Below are positions 52,911 through 64,000 of a stretch of 64,000 bases of DNA, piece after piece (position 1 is the stretch's first letter; each line of letters starts with the position of its first letter). The notes beneath the pieces are model-generated. The model made no database searches. It was not told the DNA's origin and saw only the letters and a list, made by a program, of their open reading frames with translations. The position numbers and the translations under genes were made by a program. This DNA comes from Brachyhypopomus gauderio (lineage: Eukaryota > Chordata > Actinopteri > Gymnotiformes > Hypopomidae): assembly GCF_052324685.1 (NCBI RefSeq), contig NW_027506905.1, positions 654,501 to 718,500 of the forward strand, given 5' to 3'.

Positions 52911-54114
52911 ATTTATGTTGTGTTATTTGTGTTGTTAATGTTTTGAATATGTCTGTCACAAGAGTCTAATTTTATATATTGTTGTGTTTTAGAATCGCTT
53001 TAGTTGGGTCACACAAACAAGTTAATCATCACAGCAAGAGCACAAAGTATATGTTTCTTCCAAACATGGTTAACCTAGATAATTTTCATCCAAACATGGA
53101 CATCAAGTGAGAGGCATTAGCATTCCATGAAAATGCTTAATTTGCATCACATGTAAGAAACTCTGCCCTTTTGTATAGCCTGGTAGCTGATGACAGTATG
53201 AACTGAATACAATTAATTGGAGAAATCGCATCAGCAAATTAAATGCAGCCCAATAGGGCCTTGGGTGAAAGAAAAGCAGGGAGAAATGGTAATGGATGTG
53301 GTTGTTTTTTTTCTGTCTGAAGTGGTTCTCTTAGATGGCCACAGTTGTTTACTCAAACGAGTGTCCAGACCCTTCATCTCAGGAGATCAAACATCACAGA
53401 GGTGCAGCAGAAAGCATTCTTTACAACCATCTCCCTCATTCTTTTTGAGGAGGTGGAATGAACCAGGGCAAAAGAATTCAATCTCTCGCACTCGTTCTTT
53501 CCTTATTCAACCTCAGCTGTTGCAAAGGACAAAAACATCCAACGTGTGCTTTGAATTTGACGTTGAAGCAGGCTTGCTCGGGTTTTCAATGCTTGGTTCT
53601 ACTTAATGCTTGTAGGGGGTTGTTCAGAATACTGATGTGGAAACCAGTTAGTGCTTCATTTCAATAGTGAGACCAAACTAATCTCATAATGATCCACATT
53701 TTATTCCTTATGATAGAATCATTGCAAAATTAAAACGCATGGCCTATAGGGCGTCAAGTCGAAATTATTAATATACTGCTTTTTAAAAGCTGTTGTCTTG
53801 AAGCAGTTTTAGAAGACCACTGAGCAACCTAAAAGCAACAGTGTCAAGGAAAAACTCCCCAAGAATGAAGGTGTGTTTGAAACCCATCCATGCAGAAATG
53901 AGAGAGAGCCACACAGTTATTCTAGAGTCTTCTTGATGTCCTGGGAGGGGGACATGGGGACTGAGAAGTGGGTGGGGTTGGAGGTGAGAGGACGTACAAC
54001 AGGCACGTCCAACCTTGCACGTAGTTGAACTGCTTATACACTTTGGGTCCACTAGGACCAGCCCATGTGTAACTCATAATAAACAAATGAAGGCAGAATG
54101 AATACAGCTGGGAG
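52911..54114. other. Intergenic, no feature recognised
   Basis: An ORF of 129 codons at 53217-53606 has no recognisable domain and unremarkable composition. Nothing else is supported. Confidence 0.4.
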
Positions 54115-56406
54115 GAGACAGAGGTACATGTAGTGAGACAGGTACATGTAGTGAGACAGGTACATGTAGTGAGACAGAGGTACATGTAGTGAGACAGGTA
54201 CATGTAGTGAGACAGAGGTACATGTAGTGAGACAGGTACATGTAGTGAGACAGAGGTACATGTAGTGAGAAAGAGGTACATGTAGTGAGACAGGGGTACA
54301 TGTAGTGAGAAAGAGGTACATGTAGTGAGAAAGAGGTACATGTAGTGAGAAAGAGGTACATGTAGTGAGACAGAGGTACATGTAGTGAGACAGGTACATG
54401 TAGTGAGACAGGTACATGTAGCGAGACAGGTACATGTAGCGAGACAGGTACATGTAGTGAGACAGAGGTACATGTAGTGAGACAGAGGTACATGTAGTGA
54501 GACAGGGGTACATGTAGTGAGACAGAGGTACATGTAGTGAGACAGAGGTACATGTAGTGAGACAGAGGTACATGTAGTGAGACAGGGGTACATGTAGTGA
54601 GAAAGAGGTACATGTAGTGAGACAGAGGTACATGTAGTGAAAAAGAGGTACATGTAGTGAGACAGAGGTACATGTAGTGAGACAGGGGTACATGTAGTGA
54701 GACAGGTACATGTAGTGAGACAGAGGTACATGTAGTGAGACAGGGGTACATGTAGTGAGACAGAGGTACATGTAGTGAGACAGAGGTACATGTAGTGAGA
54801 CAGGGGTACATGTAGTGAGACAGAGGTACATGTAGTGAGAAAGAGGAACATGTAGTGAGAAAGAGGTACATGTAGTGAGACAGAGGTACATGTAGTGAAA
54901 AAGAGGTACATGTAGTGAGACAGAGGTACATATAGTGAGACAGGGGTACATGTAGTGAGACAGAGGTACATGTAGTGAGACAGAGGTACATGTAGTGAGA
55001 CAGGTACATGTAGTGAGACAGAGGTACATGTAGTGAGACAGAGGTACATGTAGTGAGACAGAGGTACATGTAGTGAGAAAGAGGAACATGTAGTGAGACA
55101 GGTACATGTAGTGAGACAGAGGTACATGTAGTGAGACAGAGGTACATGTAGTGAGACAGAGGTACATGTAGTGAGACAGAGGTACATGTAGTGAGACAGG
55201 GGTACATGTAGTGAGACAGGTACATGTAGTGAGACAGAGGTACATGTAGTGAGACAGAGGTACATGTAGTGAGACAGGGGTACATGTAGTGAGACAGAGG
55301 TACATGTAGTGAGACAGGTACATGTAGTGAGACAGAGGTACATGTAGTGAGACAGGTACATGTAGTGAGACAGAGGTACATGTAGTGAGACAGGTACATG
55401 TAGTGAGACAGAGGTACATGTAGTGAGACAGAGGTACATGTAGTGAGACAGGGGTACATGTAGTGAGACAGAGGTACATGTAGTGAGACAGAGGTACATG
55501 TAGTGAGACAGGGGTACATGTAGTGAGAAAGAGGTACATGTAGTGAGACAGAGGTACATGTAGTGAAAAAGAGGTACATGTAGTGAGACAGAGGTACATA
55601 TAGTGAGACAGGGGTACATGTAGTGAGACAGAGGTACATGTAGTGAGACAGAGGTACATGTAGTGAGACAGGTACATGTAGTGAGACAGAGGTACATGTA
55701 GTGAGACAGAGGTACATGTAGTGAGACAGAGGTACATGTAGTGAGAAAGAGGAACATGTAGTGAGACAGGTACATGTAGTGAGACAGAGGTACATGTAGT
55801 GAGACAGAGGTACATGTAGTGAGACAGAGGTACATATAGTGAGACAGAGGTACATGTAGTGAGAAAGAGGAACATGTAGTGAGACAGGTACATGTAGTGA
55901 GACAGAGGTACATGTAGTGAGACAGAGGTACATGTAGTGAGACAGAGGTACATATAGTGAGACAGGTACATGTAGTGAGACAGAGGTACATATAGTGAGA
56001 CAGAGGTACATGTAGTGAGACAGAGGTACATGTAGTGAGACAGAGGTACATGTAGTGAGACAGGGGTACATGTAGTGAGACAGAGGTACATGTAGTGAGA
56101 CAGAGGTACATGTAGTGAGACAGGGGTACATGTAGTGAGACAGGGGTACATGTAGTGAGACAGAGGTACATGTAGTGAGACAGAGGTACATGTAGTGAGA
56201 CAGGGGTACATGTAGTGAGACAGGTACATGTAGTGAGACAGAGGTACATGTAGTGAGACAGGGGTACATGTAGTGAGACAGAGGTACATGTAGTGAGACA
56301 GAGGTACATGTAGTGAGACAGAGGTACATGTAGTGAGACAGGGGTACATGTAGTGAGACAGGGGTACATGTAGTGAGACAGAGGTACATGTAGTGAGACA
56401 GAGGTA
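54115..56406. repeat. 2.3-kb minisatellite, 20-bp (and 18-bp) unit, ~117 copies
   Basis: The unit is GTACATGTAGTGAGACAGAG (20 bases); a shorter 18-base form lacks two bases (GTGAGACAG/GTAC). Variants include GACAGGGG, GAAAGAGG, GAAAAAGAGG, ACATATAG and GAGGAACATG. Each full unit contains the 8-base palindrome TACATGTA. Rare variants recur together in blocks (about 54600-54720, 54840-55090, 55500-55770, 55830-55960), so blocks of several units have been duplicated. Because 20 is not a multiple of three and the minus strand of the unit has no stop, all three minus frames stay open for about 800 codons. Confidence 0.97.
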
Positions 56407-56519
56407 CCATGGCACAAACGCTGGCTACAGGACTGTAAACGTCACAGGTATGTCTGAACTCAAATTCCTTTTTTGCATTAGTTTTCATGTAGACTTTTTG
56501 TGTCAGAATCACCAGTAAC

Positions 56520-56693
56520 CAGAGGTGTATAATCCAGGTTCAGAAAGTAAAAGTCCTCACCAGGATTTTGCTCAGGCTTCCTGGATTGTGTTGATTCCAC
56601 TATTTCTACCTGGATTGTAATTAGAAATCTAGCAAGCTTGAGCAAAATCCTGGTGAGGACTTTTACTTTCTGAACCTCGATTATACAACTCTG
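56520..56693. mobile_element. Fold-back hAT-type MITE (174 bp)
   Basis: Almost the whole element is one inverted repeat: about 60 bases from CAGAGGTGTATAATCCAGG are matched by the right half ending CGATTATACAACTCTG. A perfect 8-base target duplication CCAGTAAC flanks it (56512-56519 and 56694-56701). Non-coding. Transcribed, it would form a long hairpin. Confidence 0.92.
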
Positions 56694-57099
56694 CCAGTAA
56701 CAGATTGAGATTGTTTATTGTCATTCTAACAAGAACAACAAAAAGTGAAGTGCAGGCCTTTTCAGTGCACGTAAAAAAACTATGAATAAACAACAAGGAA
56801 GCAAAAAGAATAAACAGAAAACCAAAATGCTATTTTAACAGAAGGAAGTATGGAAACAGAGGGAGCTGAAGAAGTTGCTGAAGGAGAGAAGCATCACCTC
56901 CAACACTGGCGACAGGTCGGCTACGGCACTGCCAGTGTACAGATCTTTGCCATTTTGTTCTGGTAGGATCGATTTAACAACAGCTTTAGTTCTATGAAGA
57001 TAAACCTGTTGCAAAACTTGAGCGCGTGAAGGACATGATTTGAGAACTTGTAAAACAAAATCTGTACTTGTATTTTTTATTTGATGAACTGTTGACTAA

Positions 57100-58410
57100 C
57101 TTCTGATTAACAAAGGTAACAAACTACCTAGCTAAAATTCATTATCACAGCATGGTGCAGAAAAATTGGTACATGCCTTTGTTAGATCCAGATTAGACTA
57201 CTGTAACTCATTACTGTCAGGATGCTCAAATAGGAATCTAAATAAACTTCAAATAGTTCAAAATGCCGCAGCCAGAGTTCTGACCAGAACTACAAAATTT
57301 CAGCATATCAGACCAGTCCATTCAGCCCTGCATTGGCTCCCAGATAAAATTCCATATTGATTTAAAAATTCTTCTACTAAGTTATAAAGCACTGCACAGG
57401 TTTGCTCCTGATTACCTCCAGGAACTTATCTCCTATAATGAACCTCCACATCCACTAAGATCACAGGGTGCTGGCCTCTTTTTAGTTCCAACAATTAATA
57501 AGGTATCAGCAGGGGGAAGAGACTTTTCTTATAACGCCCCACAACTATGGAATAACCTTCCAGAATGTGTCTGGGACTCTGATAAAGGTACAGATCCAGG
57601 GGTTCATGGGCTAACGGTTTTATGGTAAACTGGGGCGCTGGTGCGGTCATCCTGTTACTGCATGTGGTCACTAAAGTTTGTTGATGGTGCAGTGGATGGA
57701 TGCCAATGTCTCAGAATGCTCCCAAGTCTGTGTTACCTTCTGGTTCTGCCTTTTTAGCTGGGGGCTGTAATAATTTAATGCCGGAGTTGCTGCCACACTC
57801 CAGAAATATTTACATTTTATGTGTCCTATGATCCCATACAGAGCGAATTTTCCATTTTCTTTTTCCACATGGCTGCCCGCCTACCCAAGAAATACTGAGA
57901 CGAGGAGAGACGAGCCTTTCCTGAGAATCACCCTGGGCCAGCTGCCTCCTGTCTAACTGCCCTGACTAACCAGCTATGATGAAGGACCAACCCACTGCCC
58001 TGGACCCTCTCACCACCCCGAATTCTCTCCTGCTATGGCTCCATGGCCCTGGACTACTATTACAAAACATCAAGACGTTTAGGACTGAATAGGAATTACA
58101 TAGAGAACTTGTGTATATAAATACACACAAAGATGAGATTTATTTATCCTTCCCATCTGTTCTTCTGTTCTGTTTTTCTATCTCTCTAATTGTTATGGGG
58201 ACCGGTGTCGGCCAGAGGAGGATGGGTTCCCCCCCTGAGTCTTGGTTCCTCTCAAGGTTTCTTCCTCATGCTCTTAGGGAGTTTTTCTTTGCCACTATCG
58301 CAGTTGGCTTGCTCACTGGGGGTTTGGACTCGGACACTTGTAAAGCTGCTTTGCAAACAACAACTGTTGTAAAAATCTATATAAATACATTTTGATTGAT
58401 TGATAGTTAA
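57100..58410 (+). mobile_element. L2-like LINE fragment, second copy (RT end and 3' UTR)
   Basis: Same family as the copy at 8740-9935 and readily aligned with it. It gives SQHGAEKLVHAFVRSRLDYC, QIVQNAAARVLTRT and SALHWLPDK. The 3' UTR then has GGTTCCTCTCAAGGTTTC (58246) and ends with AAATACATTTTGATTGATTG at about 58403. Relative to the first copy it contains an extra block at about 57725-57930 (CTGTGTTACC to GAGACGAGCC) and only one copy of the 38-bp unit. 5' truncated. Confidence 0.82.
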
Positions 58411-61400
58411 CTGTAGGTCAGTGATCAACCAGTGTGAATTTAACTTCAGTAGGGTTGCTTTACAAAATCAACCCTTAAGTTCCCCTTAAAATAAAAGATA
58501 ACTAGCAATATATGGACTGTTATGTCAACAAAACTAATATGGCTTTATTGTCAAGTATAATACTGCCTTATATCAACCATATTTAAATGTATTTAGCTAG
58601 AGAGTTTTCTATTACTGTTGGCCTACAGCAGTGGTCATTCTTGACCTTTCTACCAGTTCTGATCTAACTTGTACTCATTAACATGACTACAAATCTGAAC
58701 ACTACAAAAAATGGTCTCCAACAAGTGTGTGTTGGTACTGAACACTGCAGGAATGATGATCGCTAAGGTCATTTTCTAAAGTTTATAATGCTATCCATGG
58801 CATAATTGGCTGAGATTAATCAGGGATCATTTTTCTTCGTCAAGATTTTTTAAAACGCTTCTGATCAGTCGCGATTTATGGATCAGTGCCACGCCCACCA
58901 CAACTGCCCTGCCCACCCCCACTGCCCCCACTGCCCCACCCACTCCAACTGCCCCACCCACCCCACTGCCCCACCCATCCCAACTGCCCCGTACAAGTGC
59001 ACCAAGATATGTGTTGCAAAAGTTGAGATGGTCAGACATGAAGTTGTGCTGAATTCATGTACAAAAATACAAGTGCAGCTTTTAGTTTACAAGTTCTCAA
59101 ATTAAAAATACAAGTACAGATTTTTGTACTCAAATCATGTCCTTCATGCTCTCAAGTTTTGTGACACAAATCAATTCATTCCTACACCTGTGATTTTTTG
59201 TTGTGTGTGATGTTTTATGCATGATTTCTTGCATCAGAAAGGGATATTTCTGTCAAACCAGTCAATAACACTTTCTTATACGCTGCAGAGTCAGACATCT
59301 GCTGTTCTAGTGATAAGTGTACATGCTCAGAACATTGTTGCAATATCAAACCATTAAACATATGAGTGTATATCATTTTGTATCTAATATCACATCCATA
59401 GGTCTGAACTTGGCTCTCAGGAGAGGTTCACAGTAAAAGGCATTTATCTTTTCTGGAGGTTAGAGAAACATCACATATGTTTAAATGACAGACGAGGGGG
59501 TGAATGCCATCAGAAGCTCAGCAGGGCCATTTGTTTACACAAAAAATACAGAAAACCAAAGAGCAATCTGTCTATTAATTTACAGCATTTGACAAATGGT
59601 CTTGTCCAGAATGACTGAAGAAATGGTCACTTTAAGAGAACATGTGCACACTGGAAATCAAGCTATTGACCTTTGTGCTATACAACTCTACTTTATCCAA
59701 CAATATGAATTCCTGTATCTTGCCATGTATATTTGCTGCAGAAAAAGAAAAAATGTGAATTTGAATATTCATTAGAGAAAACATTTTATCAGTTTAGGGG
59801 ACATTGTTGGTAGAACCATCTGTCATCAGCCTTAGAGCCCTTTAACCAATGGATTAGTAAGTTAAGACAGCACTTACAAGCAAATATTTTTATTGTTTTA
59901 CCAAAAGTGAGAATGTGTCGGTTTGTTACCTCATATGTTGTTGTTTGCTTAGACTTGAAGAAAGTTGGCGGCGATGGTGAAATGGTGCAGAAGCGTATTT
60001 CTCTGGTGTTGACAGCAGCAGGAAGCTGGCAGACATGTCGGTGGCCCCTGGCTCCACTGCCCACTCTCTTCAGCGTTTCTGGCAGCCATGTCGGGTTTAC
60101 TGCTCTCCCGTTGACCCTTCTCTGGATCCACTCCCAACAGAAGGGAGGGGTTTCAAAGGGCAGGTGTTACTGAAGGGAGGGGCTTCAAAGGGCAGGTGTT
60201 ACTGAAGGGAGGGGTTTCAAAGGGCAGGTGTTACTGAAGGGAGGGGTTTCAAAGGGCAGGTGTTACTGAAGGGAGGGGCTTCATGGAGGTGGAACCATGG
60301 CGTGTTTCACACAGGCGTTCTCTCCTGCAATCAACAGGAACATGCAGTGCCAGGCTTGTTTTGTACCTTTGTTGAGAATGAATGGGGAATGTCCGGGCCG
60401 GTACCACATTGCTCCTCGGTACTCTGTTTAAGGCAGAGGTATCCAACTCCAGCCTTCAAATCTGAAATCTGGTCCTGGTTTTTGTGTTCATTTATCTCTT
60501 AAAATAAATTATTCAAACCACAGTTCATGAACACCGTGTACCAGGAATGTTCCAGCCTCCTTTTACCCAGGGGTCAAATGTGATATTAAAGAGTGCAACC
60601 TGTTGTTCAGTTAAACCTATCAGTGATTACAGGACCTGAAACTGGATTTGAGGTATGGAGTCAAATACCTCTTTTCTAAGGCCTCAGATAAACTTTTTGG
60701 CCAGTATCTCAGACATTCTCAGCTAGAAAATGCATGAAAGTTATTGTTCAGGTGTCAAGCTCTCGTAGACAGCTTTATGAAGGGGTGGACACCACAGATG
60801 AATATCAGGTTTGCATTGCAAACACAGGGCTTGACCACCATGGTTTGATCATAACGAGTTTCATGCTTTTCATTGACAAAAGAGTTGGCATGTATTAATA
60901 GGTGATATCATTGTCATTGCTGTTTGCTGGGTAACAGCAATATCACATGTCATATGCTTTTAGGAGGGGTCACGGAAAAAGTAGACGTTGTGCAGAAACC
61001 CTCAAATCTGATCCAGCCACTCAGATCTCAAGAAACCAAATAAGAACACTGCTCTCATTTATATATTTTACACAAAATTTTTTGAAAATGAAACTATTCA
61101 TTAATCTCATGATTGTCATGAATAAAATAAGAACTGCCAAATGTGCATAGTTTTCCACACAATAAAATATGTAATTTAGTATCAAACTCATTTTCAACTA
61201 TTTTTTTAATTTAGGCTGTATAAATGTAGTTTCACCAAAACTAACAGTTTTGACAGAGTTTTACACTATACATGTAATATAAAACAATGTGTTTGTTACT
61301 AAACAAGTCTGCTTTAGTTTTGCATTATTTTAGGTGAAGCTCTAATCACATTTTATCCACTAGCCAGATAATTCCAAAGGAAATAAATTATTATACTTTA

Positions 61401-62820
61401 GGGCAATAATGAATCATGCTGGGGGAAAAAAACATTCTGAAAACCTTTATGAAACAAGAAGATGTGAAGCAGCGGAGTGTTACATGTGTTATATGTGTTA
61501 CGTGTTACATGTAGTTTGCTCCTAATTGGGGATAATTCTAAACGTGTGACGGTGCAACAATACAGATACAATGAACTTCCTCTTTTCTGCAGACTAAAAT
61601 GTTTACACATTACTTTGTAAACCTTTTTGCGTCTCTCCGGCTGCAAGTAAATATAGTCCCGCTGTCCCAAGATGTGGATGTTGCTCATAGATTTATCAGT
61701 TTCATACAATCACAAGACTCATCAGTACAATTTAGGTGCACTGTGGGGCTGCAGGACACCTTTCTGTGATGTGGCCACACACAACTTGCATAATGTGCAC
61801 ACAATGGATCAAAGTGCATTTGGCAGGTAAACGTTTCGGGGTGACTTTTTGCCTTTTTGGGGCCCAAAACAACTCAGTGATTTGCACTTATTTAGAATAG
61901 TGTGGTAGGATATCTAGAGACATGTTAAAATGTATCTCCAAGGAATACATAGTTTACACTGTGATTTTTTTATTTATCTTTTGCCAGGTAGATATTAAAG
62001 ATGACTGATACATCTATCTTACTAGCTGTGAATCACATGTAACAACCCCTTAACCTTTTGTGCGCATGTCTGGGTATTGGGCTTAAATACCTGAGTGCAT
62101 GGGTAATTAGCACTTCATAATTAGTTGAAAATTAGTGCGAAAGCACTTGTGTGGAACGCAGATACAAGTGGCTAAATGAAAAACAAACAGTAAATGACTG
62201 ACTACCTCTGAAGTACTAAACGGAACTGTCAGATAGGCCACTGTGGTACTAATGGTATTTAGTCTCGTGTTACAAGTGTTTAAACGTGATTCAATCATAT
62301 TTCAAAAAGTCTGGGCATCAGCTACATAACGGGTCTAAGGCATTATCGGTGTGTAATGGTGCATTCTCACTCCAACCCCCGTAGGCACAGCTGAGAATTA
62401 ACTCACTGGGCCAAATTGTTCTTCTGTGACAGCGGGGAAGTGAGTCACTGTGAAAGAAGACTCAACCTCTGACAGGGCGTATAATTACACATGTTCGTTT
62501 TTATCAGGGTGACACAGAGCGTGTGCATAATGTATGAAGTCATTTCCTAATAAATGACATTTGCGACAATTGTATTTTCATATCTTGGAGAATTGCGCCA
62601 TTGCAATGTGTAGAACGATAGATACTGATCCTTTAAAGTGATGAATCTTGCAGGCTATCACACGCACTTCTGTCCAGCGATTTTGCTTTGGAAGAACAGG
62701 ATTCGCATCTCCTGTAAAGGGAGCGAGAGAACGCGAGCTCTGTGTTGCTGTCCAGGGTTCTGAAACGACTCGCACAATAAGATGAGTCGCAGCGCTCGTC
62801 TAAGCGCTCGTTTTCACACA
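58411..62820. other. Intergenic, 4.4 kb upstream of hrh4
   Basis: Contains a C-rich low-complexity patch (58888-58992; ACTGCCCCACCCA-type), a 32-bp tandem array (60143-60282) and a possible degenerate CAGAGGTATCCAA-type MITE remnant (from about 60435). ORFs of 60-103 codons have no domain. No gene is supported. Confidence 0.45.
60143..60282. repeat. 32-bp tandem repeat, about 4.4 copies
   Basis: The unit is GGGAGGGGTTTCAAAGGG followed by CAGGTGTTACTGAA. Copies differ only at one T/C position. Confidence 0.93.
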
Positions 62821-63287
62821 GGTTGCCTTCTGTGTGCGTTCAGCGAACTAAGTATCACCCGAGGGGAGGCGCGAGGCTACCGTGGTTAATTTCCTCGCGC
62901 GCTGTACAAGCACGCACAGTTCCAGCGGTTTCCATCTCGACCCCTTACTGTGTTGGAAAGCAATTGCGCGCATTTTTCTTAACGTTTTTCATAGACAGAC
63001 TGTTCAAATGGAGTTCAGTGGACTCTTGGAGAATAGTTCTTTGAACGAAAAAGGCTTTTGAAACACCACGGAATTATCCTTGTGAACATTTGGAACATGG
63101 AAACCCTCTCAATACAGTAAAAGGCGGGTCTTAAACATTTTTTCCATGATGCAGGCGAACTTTAGGCGATGATGACAAGGTGAAAAGTCGAATGTTTTTT
63201 TTTCTTTCGTTGTAAATCCAGTCTAGTATTTAAAACGGACAATGAGAGCATCCTATCGCTGTTCCCTGAGGTAGCCCTGAATTCACA
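62821..63287 (+). promoter_or_regulatory. Presumed 5' UTR and promoter of the histamine receptor gene
   Basis: Moderately GC-rich around 62840-62970, then AT-rich up to the start codon. Several short upstream ATGs occur (for example 63243, a 10-codon uORF ending before the start). The transcription start is not determinable. Confidence 0.35.
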
Positions 63288-63525
63288 ATGGTAACTTGCT
63301 TTTCTGGATACAATAATTCAAGCTTTAGCGACAAGGGGGTCAGCGGCGCCGTGGCCGCTTTCCCTGGCCACACTATGGTGATCCTTGCTGTTTTAATGAT
63401 AACCCTTGTTGTCGTGGTTGTAGTGGGAAATGCTTTGGTCATCCTTGCTTTTGTCGTGGACAAGAGCCTCAGAAATCAAAGCAATTATTTCTTCCTTAAT
63501 TTGGCGATATCAGATTTTCTTGTCG
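63288..63525 (+). CDS. hrh4: Histamine H4-type receptor (GPCR), first coding exon only
   Basis: This is the N-terminal exon of a class A amine GPCR. 79 codons precede the donor TTGTCG/GTAAGT. Residues 1-27 form an extracellular tail with two overlapping N-glycosylation sequons (N9, N10 in YNNSS). TM1 spans about residues 29-55 with the conserved GN (N48 = 1.50). The first loop includes DKSLRNQSNYFF. TM2 starts LNLAISDFLV with D76 (2.50). GNALVILAFVVDKSLR and YFFLNLAISDF match human HRH4 better than HRH3, and IMPACT-HRH4 adjacency on human 18q11 agrees. The intron position directly after SDFLV is that of HRH3/HRH4 genes. The rest lies past the window edge, so H3 versus H4 is not final. Confidence 0.82.
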
Positions 63526-64000
63526 GTAAGTATTACAAAATATTCTTTATAAATAATAATAATAATAATAATTATTATTATTATTAAGTTATTAAAGTTA
63601 TTTGGGGCATGCACCTGTGCTTGATATAATATGCTACGTGATTTAAAAATGTTGTTTCAATTACAGTCATATGATTGTCTCTCTGAAATATTTATAACTA
63701 AATAGTGATACACCGCACAGCCTGTAGTCCCATAGGTGATTTGTCAATTGTCAAAGGTGACAATTGAAATTTTAAATTAACCTAATTGTACTTCGTACTG
63801 TGGTATTTAAGACGTTTTTAATTGATCTGCCTTCATTCGTTGTGCTCGTGAGAAACTTGTAATGCCTGCTGTGTTTCACTCCGACTTTGCGTGACTGCCG
63901 TTTAAAAAAAACAAAAGGATTGTTCGACCAAACGCTCGCGCTGAGGTTTTCCTTTGCCACTTCACTTTTCTCTTGACAACAGTGAGCACGAGCGGATGTG
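63526..64000 (+). other. Start of hrh4 intron 1
   Basis: Holds an (AAT)n/(ATT)n array that is its own inverted repeat (63552-63586). I found no second receptor exon up to the window end. Confidence 0.6.

Noticed and set aside
53922-56512. Three overlapping minus-strand ORFs of 787-831 codons
   Set aside because: They are the three frames of one 20-bp minisatellite that happens to lack stops on that strand. The translated periodic peptide has no domain, and all frames are equally open.
58827-59105. His/Cys/Pro-rich and Gly/Val-rich ORFs
   Set aside because: They are low-complexity read-through of a C-rich patch. The Cys/His spacing does not match a zinc-finger family.
63288-63525. Assignment of the GPCR exon to hrh3
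   Set aside because: Considered because H3 and H4 share this intron position. Residue matches in TM1-loop-TM2 and the location next to impact favour hrh4, but one exon cannot exclude hrh3 fully.

Overview
This is a window of vertebrate nuclear DNA, almost certainly from a teleost fish. The evidence is spliced genes with GT-AG introns whose proteins read as close orthologues of human ones, dense CA/GT microsatellites, and fish-type repeats (L2-like LINE 3' ends, an RLE-type LINE, a tRNA-headed SINE, hAT MITEs, a Harbinger copy). I cannot name the species. I saw no bacterial, CRISPR, retroviral or LTR-element sequence.

Layout. 1-699: 5' part of rpp21 (minus; RNase P/MRP protein), running off the left edge. 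1062-5029: three tRNA genes, all minus (Ile-AAT, Asp-GTC, Gly-GCC), with a decayed RLE-type LINE between the last two. 6790-14100: pak2 (minus), 14 coding exons encoding 534 aa plus a non-coding first exon in a GC-rich promoter. 14772-16465: pigx (minus, 6 exons, 238 aa), head to head with cep19 (plus, 17181-18137, 159 aa). 20023-24058: ing5 (minus, 8 exons, 241 aa), head to head with impact (plus, 25129-45046, 11 exons, 320 aa, with introns up to 7.2 kb). 45047-63287: an 18-kb gene-poor tract with a Harbinger transposon carrying nested insertions, LINE fragments, a 2.3-kb minisatellite and MITEs. 63288-63525: first coding exon of a histamine H3/H4-type receptor, best read as hrh4, continuing off the right edge.

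Exon boundaries were worked out by hand. In every complete gene the exon lengths and phases sum to a full open reading frame, so I trust the models to within a base or so, except at one impact donor, which appears to be GC rather than GT.

The genes do not form one pathway. They are housekeeping or signalling genes: tRNA maturation, a Rac/Cdc42 effector kinase, GPI-anchor synthesis, a ciliary protein, a histone-acetyltransferase reader, a GCN2 inhibitor and an amine GPCR. The order combines two human neighbourhoods recalled from memory: CEP19-PIGX-PAK2 (3q29) and IMPACT-HRH4 (18q11).

I found no new multi-gene system. The most unusual observations are the GT-dinucleotide arrays at three impact splice sites, uORFs just upstream of impact, a tandem array of CRE-like cores in the pigx/cep19 promoter, an altered caspase-site region in Pak2, the 2.3-kb minisatellite whose unit carries an 8-bp palindrome, and a three-level nest of transposons.
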